64,000 nt of DNA from the NCBI GenBank assembly GCA_033026295.1, contig CM065182.1, positions 7,564,001 through 7,628,000 of the forward strand, in the 5' to 3' direction. The translations under genes were made by a program, and so were the position numbers. The stretch is from Channa striata (taxonomy: Eukaryota > Chordata > Actinopteri > Anabantiformes > Channidae). Below the pieces are notes generated by a model. The model had not been told where the DNA came from. It saw only the letters and a program-made list of their open reading frames with translations, and ran no database searches. Shown here piece by piece: positions 56,470-64,000 of the stretch (position 1 is its first letter; every line of letters begins with the position of its first letter).

Positions 56470-57010
56470 TACTTTGTAATTCTGGATGAACATCATATCT
56501 TTTAAGTTATGTACCATTAGATCCAAATTTGTCCGATCATTCCATCGCTGAGAGTCTATTGTTGATTTTTGACTTACAAAATTAAGTATTTGTTATCCTT
56601 ACGTAAACATCATGTTGTATTAGGTGTAGTTGGCAGATTGTCAGTTGTGCTGCTGCTCCAAAAAACTCCCAAGCTCCAGTAGGAGCAGAGAAATTGCATT
56701 CATTATGTCCTAAAAGCAAACAAATGCACAAAATAAAATATATATTTTTTATATACAGCTTTTAATTCCAGTACAAAAAAGGAGGTGCAAGACCATTTCA
56801 TAATTTAATTTTTTTTAATATTATACATCACTGACTTGTAACGTTACGATAAATAAACATAAAATCAGTTTTTAAATTTGTTGTCTTTTCCACCTAACGT
56901 TTGTTACGCCACACTGTTAACATTTACTCGTATGTACGAAATGTACCTTTTGCCAGAGCTGCTGTTGCAGGAGCAGTGAGGACTGTGCACATGGAAATCA
57001 TAGTTAATCT
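56470..57010 (-). pseudogene. CD2/SLAM-like receptor gene 3, decayed
   Basis: A paralogue of gene 2. The leader exon is intact (donor at 56946, ATG near 56999, MISMCTVLTAPATAALAK). The IgV exon is recognisable at about 56470-56708 because its edges match gene 2 (ttgcattcattatgtccta at the acceptor; cctactttgtaattctgga at the donor side). It is about 90 bases shorter, with internal deletions and stops. No C2, transmembrane or tail exon is visible before the RTE/L2 block at 55886. It may once have continued beyond that insertion, but I find no remnant before gene 2. It cannot encode a receptor. Confidence 0.82.
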
Positions 57011-57178
57011 GTTGTAACAAAAAAATGAAAGGAACCGTTTATTTCACATGAATATTTTATTTAAATGTTGTGAAATTACAAACTTTGAGCTAAGTCAGTT
57101 TGCAGTTATGATAAAATAAGCCAGAACATGAATAACATGAGTTTATTACAAAAAATGTTTCTGCTCACCTTAAATTTA

Positions 57179-57400
57179 CGTCTGTAACTTGTAACCATGT
57201 TTGCAACGGTGCGATCTCGTCTTTGCAGCTGATTGAAGATTACGTGTGAATTTTCCACTAACAGGAGGCTGGTTTATGCTCCATTGTCTCTTTGACGTCT
57301 CGTTGTGTGATCAACGAAGCAGTTATTGTTCTCTTGGCCACAAGTTGCTATTCAACGTCAGTACTTTTATAGTTACAGACATCCTAAATCCGTCAGTGAA
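57179..57400 (-). promoter_or_regulatory. 5' untranslated exon and promoter of gene 3
   Basis: The donor GTGAGC at 57178, the word gtgaattttccactaacagg and the TATA box at 57364-57373 match gene 2. The GGAAGCGGT block of the other copies reads cgaagcagtt here (near 57317), so it is mutated in the copy whose gene is dead. Confidence 0.6.
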
Positions 57401-57933
57401 CAAAGACTTCTGAAATAAACCAACCGTATGGTTTGTCAAATGTCAAATGCAGAGGTCACAACTCATTGCAACACTGTATGTATATAAATGTGTTCAGTGA
57501 CAAATGAAGGTTCTTCTAAAAAGCTGGATGAGCAAAAAATCTTTTCCTCATTCTATTTTGTTGGTTACGATCGCTAACCTGCAAACCTGTTGTTGTGTTT
57601 GACTAAAAAGTTGTTTAAATTGTTCAAATTATATGGACTTCGGGAAAACCTTAATCTAAATGTATTTGTAAACTGTTCAGAATATTGCATTTGGTTTACT
57701 GCCCTTAATTTGCCAATGGCTGCCTTTCATACTGTGGCTTGTTACTGCTATTTTTAGAGACGTGACAAATGTTCTGTTGCTAAATGCACTGAGAGCAGTT
57801 GAAAACTAAAGTGTGTTCATTATAGTAGATTGCTGAGATACATACAGGATGGTGTTTGGTGGCCATTTAGAAATAACCAAACCCCCCTACACTTCTGCAC
57901 AGCATTGAAAGCTGGAGAAAAACATGCAGATGA
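57401..57933. other. Duplicated upstream block at contig edge
   Basis: Non-coding. Bases 57758-57933 match 34175-34345 closely (ttctgttgctaaatgcactg, then acatacaggatggtgtttgg). The contig ends inside this shared block. Confidence 0.6.
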
Positions 57934-58033
57934 NNNNNNNNNNNNNNNNNNNNNNNNNNNNNNNNNNNNNNNNNNNNNNNNNNNNNNNNNNNNNNNNNNN
58001 NNNNNNNNNNNNNNNNNNNNNNNNNNNNNNNNN
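57934..58033. other. Assembly gap (100 N)
   Basis: A second run of exactly 100 N. It lies between the receptor contig and an OR contig that begins in the same gene position at which the left OR contig ended. Confidence 0.99.
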
Positions 58034-58829
58034 TCATACTCCTAAATACATGATTGTGTTTAACCTGGCTTTTATAGATTTGTGTGGGAGCACTGCTCTC
58101 ATCCCAAAAGTCTTAGACACATTTTTGTTTGACAGAAGAGAAATTATTTATGAAGCTTGTTTAAGTTACATGTTCTTTGTTTGGTTCTTTGCAGGTCTGC
58201 AGTCATGGACACTTGTCACTATGGCTTATGACAGATTTATAGCAATTTGCTTCCCTTTGAGGTACCACAGCATTGTGACTAAACCAGTTATTGCTGCAAT
58301 GCTGCTGTTTGCATGGGTTTCTTTATTGAGTCTCTTTGCTCTTGCTGCTGGACTGTTGGATCGTCTCTCCTTTTGTGGATCTTTGGTGATACAAAGTTTT
58401 TTCTGTGATCATGGACCAATATTTCGTCTGGCCTGTAATGACACTTTTTCAAACAACATATTGGTATATGTCGTCTTAATTATGATCATCTGTGTTCCTT
58501 TTATATTGATAGCAGTAACCTATGTTTGTATCGCTATAGCACTGAGCAGAATTGCATCAGCAGCAGAACGTCTCAAAGCATTGAAAACTTGTTCTTCTCA
58601 CCTGATTCTTGTGGCCGTTTTCTTCCTGCCACTCATGGGCACCAACTTAGCCGTGCTGACGTCCTACATCCACCCTAATGCCAGGATAGTTAACTCTTCT
58701 TTAACACACACTATACCAGCTTTGCTTAATCCTATTATTTACTCTTTAAAAACAGAGGAAATGCTGAACTCTATGAGGAAACTATGCAAAAAAATTAGAC
58801 TTTGTAACATAACCTTTCGAAAAAGTTGA
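58034..58829 (+). CDS. Olfactory receptor, mirror of copy 7, 5' part in gap
   Basis: Open OR frame from HTPKYMIVFNLAFIDL to NITFRKS at 58829; about 60 N-terminal residues are hidden in the gap. It is the reverse-oriented partner of 32376-33162 and nearly identical. It reads PKVLDTF (copy 7: PKVMDTF), SAAERL (SPAERL), NARIVN (NGRIVN) and SLKTEEM (SLQTEEM). All OR signatures are present: MAYDRFIAICFPLRYH, FFCDHGPIFRLACND, KALKTCSSHLILVAVFFLP and PALLNPIIYSLKTEEM. The few differences are not evenly spread, which suggests conversion of one arm by a neighbouring copy. Confidence 0.87.
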
Positions 58830-60444
58830 CAATCATATCAATTTTGTATTGAAAATACTTTAAATGTCATTTACTGTATCCAGCTTTAGCCATACACTGA
58901 TTTTGACTGGTGACTTATTAAGACAACATTTTTTTAGATAAATAACATTTTCAGCTACCTATTTTACAGTTCATTGTAAAAACATCATATATTAAACATA
59001 AATTGAAATTAACAAAATAATACATACATTATAGTTGCTTTTGATTGTTTTCAAATATTCTGATTGCACTTTGATTTGTTTTTACTAACAGATGTTACAG
59101 TAACACAGAAATTTCATATTAGTAGTTAATATACTTTTTTTAACTACTCAAGTAAAGTGCAAATACTTTCCTCAATAAATAATAGAAGTCAAAGTTCAAC
59201 ACAATCTTGTATATTTAAAGATTGTACATGTTTCCAAAGTTATTTTAGGTCAAAATGTTAAATACTTTACTAAGAAAATGAAGTTTTGGCCATCCATTTA
59301 ACAGAAATAAAAAACTCTATTGACTGCTGATACTCTGGCTGGGTAACTATAGCTTGTTTGGAACAAAAGATCACATCTGTCACAGGATCTTTACTTAGTT
59401 CTTCCTACGATTTTATAGCTTTGAGTGAAATGTTTCGATGTTTAGATGTGGCATGTGTTTCCATGAACTTACACACAATTATTCTCTTAATGTTGGAGAG
59501 TTCAACTTTATTTGCATATTTTCAACATTTAGTTGCATTTTTCTTTTATATAAACATGCTCCAAGTGGTAGTTTATGTTTCAGACTGTAACTTTTTACTA
59601 AATATTTTAATAAAAAATCACTGAAATCGCTTTGTTGAATCCCTAAAAGTTTGTCTTGCATCATCAGCCTGAAATTGCCCACTATAAATTATGATTAAAT
59701 ATCTTCAAAACTAAAAGCATTCCTCAGCTTTCCTTGTTAAGTTCTAATTTGTAAATGTTATAATGCTAACAAGCTAAACTCCAATGGATAATAATCAATC
59801 AGGAATTCCAGAGTTTGTAGGTCAGTTCTGTATTTACTGGACAAAAGTTGAAGCGTCTTTGGACAAGACACTAGCCCCCATCAGTACCATGATCAATTTG
59901 CAGCTGACCAACAACAATTTCCTAACAGGAATCGTGAAATATTACTTATTATTATGTTAAAATTTTACGCTGCGGGCTAGATAAGCAGTATTATCAAAGT
60001 GAGCAGCTTGAGATTCTGACTTTAGGTTTAAGAAATTTTGCTTATATTTTCACAGATTTGTTAGGCGAGTGTATCTGCAAAGCCCTAAGTGAATTCAAGA
60101 CCATTTTAATGTTTTTAAACTGCAGATACATTTGAAACATTGCATCACTTGAGGCATAATTATTTAATAATAATAGAAGTCAATAATTCTGTTTGTAATT
60201 TTGCTGCAATTGTGTCCTGTTTCTAAACTGGGAAGCTGAAGTAAATCAGTATCTAAGTCATGAGCACGTGATGCAGCTGCTGTACTTTCTTTTCAAGTGT
60301 CTCACAATAAAAGGGATGAGATGGAAAGGACAAGTCTCGCACTGTTCAACGTGATTGCCCAATATCGCCTGTGCTGAGTCAGTAAATTGTGTCTTATGTA
60401 ATGTTTTATTTCTTTGTTCACATCTGAGGAAGCAGGTATTCATA
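58830..60444. other. Mirror-image spacer
   Basis: Reverse complement of 30763-32375 with few differences. It contains the MEQKITSVTG frame at 59358-59624 and a TATA-like box at 60303-60316. No confirmed gene. Confidence 0.65.
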
Positions 60445-61427
60445 ATGGGCCCAGAAGAGAAAGCTGCTACCATATTAAATACGACATTTGTTCGTCCTGC
60501 AGAATTCTACCTAAATGGGTTTATTAACGTCCCTCATGTTCAGTATTTCTATATCTTTCTGTGTTTTGTATATATCATGACTGTCGTTGGGAATGGCCTC
60601 GTTCTATCAGTGATTTACCTGGTCAAGACTCTTCATACTCCTAAATACATGATTGTGTTTAACCTGGCTTTGGCAGATTTGTGTGGGAGCACTGCTCTCA
60701 TTCCAAAAGTCATGGACACATTTTTGTTTGACAGGAGAGAAATTATTTATGAAGCTTGTTTAAGTTACATGTTCTTTGTTTGGTTCTTTGCAGGTCTGCA
60801 GTCATGGACACTTGTCACTATGGCTTATGACAGATTTATAGCAATTTGCTTCCCGTTGAGGTACCACAATATTGTGACCAAACCAGCTATTGCTGCAATG
60901 CTGCTGTGTGTGTGGGTCTTTATATTGATTTTAACAGCATCCATGGCTGGGCTACTTGATCAGCTCTCCTTCTGTGGGTCTTTAGTAATACAGAGCTTTT
61001 CTGTGACCATGGAGCAATTTACCGTCTGGCTTGTAATGACTTTTCTCGAAGTTACAAAATTGCACATTCTGTCTTGATTACACTAATTTTTATTCCACTT
61101 ACGTTGATAGTTATGACATATGTTTGCATCTCCATCGCACTGAGCAGAATTGCATCAGCAGCAGAACGTCTCAAAGCATTGAAAACTTGTTCTTCTCACC
61201 TGATTCTTGTGGCCGTTTTCTTCCTGCCACTCATGGGCACCAACTTAGCCGTGCTGACGTCCTACATCCACCCTAATGGCAGGATAGTTAACTCTTCTTT
61301 AACACACACTATACCAGCTTTGCTTAATCCTATTATTTACTCTTTACAAACAGAGGAAATGCTGAACTCTATGAGGAAACTATGCAAAAAAATTAGACTT
61401 TGTAACATAACCTTTCGAAAAAGTTGA
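60445..61427 (+). pseudogene. Olfactory receptor, mirror of copy 6, one-base frameshift
   Basis: Complete OR body from the ATG at 60445 (MGPEEKAATI) to the TGA at 61427. One T is missing in loop 2 (gagcttttctg near 60993; the left arm has five T). The frame leaves VIQSF at that point and stops near 61077. The rest (SRIASAAERLKALKTC to NITFRKS) is open in another frame. The left-arm partner has no fault here but has one in TM6, where this copy is correct (gtggccgttttc). The gene is therefore plausibly intact in the animal. Confidence 0.82.
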
Positions 61428-61429
61428 CA

Positions 61430-63629
61430 ATCATATCAATTTTGTATTGAAAATACTTTAAATGTCATTTACAGTATCCAGTTTTAGCCACACACTGATT
61501 TTGGACTGGTGACTTATTAAGACAACATTTTTTTAGATAAATAACATTTTCAGCTACCTATTTTACAGTTCATTGTAAAAACATCATATATTAAACATAA
61601 ATTGAAATTGACAAAATGATATATACAGTATAGTTGCTTTTGATTGTTTTCAAATTTTCTGATTGCATTTTGATTTCTTGTTAATAACAGATGGTACAGT
61701 AACGCAGAAATTTTATATTAGTAGTTAATATACTTCTTTTAACTACTCAAGTAAAGTGCAAATATTTTGCTCAATAAATAGTAGAAATCACTGGTCCAAC
61801 ACAATCTTGTATATTTAAAGACTGTAAAAAAACAGACTTTGTAACATAACCTTTCAAAAAAGTTGACATTTATTATCAACGTTGTATTAAAAATACTTCA
61901 GATGTTTTTTATTGTATTCTGTTGTCAGCCACACACTGATTTTGGACTGTTGACTGATTTAAGATAACAATTTTCTAGATAAAATGTTATTTACCTACTA
62001 TTTTACAGTTCATTGTAAAAATATCATATATTAAACATAAATTGAAATTAACAAAATAATAAATACAATATAGTTGCTTTTGGTTGTTTTCAAATATTCT
62101 GATTGCACTTTCATTTGTTTTTAATAACAGATGTTACAGTAAAACAGACGTTTTATATTAATAGTTTATAAACTCTAACTCTTTTTAACTACTCAAGTAA
62201 AGTGCAAATACTTTCCTCAATAAATAGTAGAAGTCACTGTTTCAACACATATTTAAAGATTGCACATGCTTCCCAAGTTATTTTAGGTCAAAATGTATAA
62301 GAAATCAAAGTTTTGGCTATTCATTTAACAGAAATAAAAAAATCTGTATTGACTGGTGATACTGTAAGAATAGTCTGGATTTGTTCCTTGCCTCCTGGTA
62401 TTAGTTCTGCTGAAACTAAAAATATAGATAGAGAATAAGGATTAAAGTAATGAGAAATAATGACCAAAAACCCATGTTTGGGTTTTACTGTGGAAAAAAA
62501 AATCACATCTGTCACAGGATATTTACTTAATTCTTCCTATGATTTTCTAGCTTTGAATGAAATGTTTGGATTTGGCATGTGTTGCCATGAACTTACAGAT
62601 AATCATTATCTTAATGTTCGCGAGTTCAACTTTATTTGCATATTTCAACATTTAGTTGCATTTTTCTTTTATATAAACATGCTCCAACTGCTATTTTATG
62701 TTTCAGACTGTAACTTTTTACTAAATACTTTACTAAACAAAATCACTGAAATTACTTTGTTAATGCCCTAAAAGTTTGCCTGGTATCATCAGGTTGAAAT
62801 TGCCCATCATAGTTTATGACTAAATATCTTCAAAACTAATGGCATTCCTCATCTGTCTTTGTTAACTTCTAATTTGTAAATGTTATAATGCTAACAAGCT
62901 AAACTCGAATGGATAAAAATCAATCAGGATTCCAGAATTGGTAGGTCAGTTCTGTGTTCACTCCGGACAAAATCTGAACTGTCTTTGTACAAGACACTAG
63001 CCTCCATCAGTACCATGATCCATTTGCAGCTGACCAACAACAATTTCCTGACAAGAATCTTGAAATATTACTTATTATTATTTTCTAAATTTAACGCTGT
63101 GGGTTAGTTAAGCAATATTATCAAAGTGAGCACTTTGAGATTCCGACTTTAGGTTTAGGTATTTTTGCTCATATTTTCAGACTTGTTAGGGCTTTGCAGA
63201 TACACTCACCTAAGTGAATTCAAGACCATTTTAATGTTTTTAAACTGCAGATACATTTGAAACATTGATCACTTGAGGCATATTTATTTAGTTTTAGTTT
63301 TAATAATAATAGAAGTCATTAATTACGTTTGTAATTTTCATGTAATTGTGTCCTGTTTCTACACTGGGATTTAAATGAATTAGTGAGTTCACTGCAGTAG
63401 TACATCAGAAGTGAAGGAAGCTGAAGTAAATCAGTATCTAAGTCATGAGCACGTGATGCAGCTGCTGTACTTTCTTTTCAAGTGTCTCACAATAAAAGGG
63501 ATGAGATGGAAAGGACAAGTCTCTCACTGTTCAACGTGATTGCCCAATATCGCCTGTGCTGAGTCAGTAAATTGTGTCTTATGTAATGTTTTATTTCTTT
63601 GTTCACATCTGAGGAAGCAGGTATTCATA
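61430..63629. other. Mirror-image spacer with OR relic
   Basis: Reverse complement of 27566-29778. The OR relic lies near 61825-61865 (gtaacataacctttcaaaaa). The recurring frame is at 62460-62771. The longer upstream region of copy 5 is mirrored at about 63360-63425. No confirmed gene. Confidence 0.65.
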
Positions 63630-64000
63630 ATGGGCCCAGAAGAGAAAGCTGCTACCATATTAAATACGACATTTGTTCGTCCTGCAGAATTCTACCTAAA
63701 TGGGTTTATTAACGTCCCTCATGTTCAGTATTTCTATATCTTTCTGTGTTTTGTATATATCATGACTGTCGTTGGGAATGGCCTCGTTCTGTCAGTGATT
63801 TACCTGGTCAAGACTCTTCATACTCCTAAATACATGATTGTGTTTAACCTGGCTTTGGCAGATTTGTGTGGGAGCACTGCTCTCATCCCAAAAGTCTTGG
63901 ACACATTTTTGTTTGACAGGAGAGAAATTATTTATGAGGCTTGTTTAAGTTACATGTTCTTTGTTTGGTTCTTTGCAGGTCTGCAGTCATGGACACTTGT
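63630..64000 (+). CDS. Olfactory receptor, mirror of copy 5, cut by window end
   Basis: The ATG at 63630 begins MGPEEKAATI. The frame is open for 371 bases to the window edge, through TM1, LHTPKYMIVFNLALADL and FVWFFAGLQSW, so it lacks the TM3 lesion of copies 2-4. The remainder lies outside the window. Confidence 0.88.
   Translation, partial: MGPEEKAATILNTTFVRPAEFYLNGFINVPHVQYFYIFLCFVYIMTVVGNGLVLSVIYLVKTLHTPKYMIVFNLALADLCGSTALIPKVLDTFLFDRREIIYEACLSYMFFVWFFAGLQSWTL

Overview
The window looks like nuclear DNA of a teleost fish. It carries fish-type olfactory receptor (OR) genes with one-exon 7TM frames, fish non-LTR retrotransposons (an RTE-clade family ending in TAC/GTA repeats and an L2-like family ending in a TAAATG tail), CA microsatellites and intron-containing immunoglobulin-superfamily (IgSF) receptor genes. 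The species cannot be named from sequence alone. Two 100-N blocks (33163-33262 and 57934-58033) split the window into three contigs.

Layout. (1) 1-15.3 kb: three related plus-strand ORs (type A). The first is a deleted pseudogene (1.2-1.65 kb); two are intact (6938-7975 and 11626-12624). An RTE copy and a partly deleted tandem duplicate of it lie between the first two. Fragments of L2-like and other LINEs fill the spacers. (2) 15.3-33.16 kb: a minus-strand tandem array of seven type B ORs with periods of about 2.7 and then 3.2 kb. Copies 1 and 5 are intact, copies 2-4 share one disabling frameshift, copy 6 has a single-base frameshift, and copy 7 runs into the gap. (3) 33.26-57.93 kb: a minus-strand cluster of CD2/SLAM-like receptors: an orphan promoter region at the contig edge, gene 1 (37.1-40.5 kb), gene 2 (44.5-47.1 kb) and a decayed gene 3 (56.5-57.4 kb). 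Genes 1 and 2 have the layout signal peptide, IgV-like domain lacking the canonical second cysteine, C2 domain with four cysteines, transmembrane segment, and short tail with one ITIM-like tyrosine. An RTE element with an L2-like LINE nested in it (49.5-55.9 kb) separates genes 2 and 3. (4) 58.03-64.0 kb: plus-strand ORs that are a near-perfect mirror image of 27.2-33.16 kb, cut off by the window end.

Together this is a birth-and-death region: an OR array growing by unequal exchange next to a small family of putative leukocyte inhibitory receptors, both duplicated in blocks. The mirror-image OR arms either form a real inverted repeat of about 6 kb per arm around the receptor cluster, or arise from scaffolding two allelic or overlapping contigs in opposite orientation. 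Both gaps are exactly 100 N and the two OR contig ends stop at the same point of the same gene, so the assembly explanation must be tested first.
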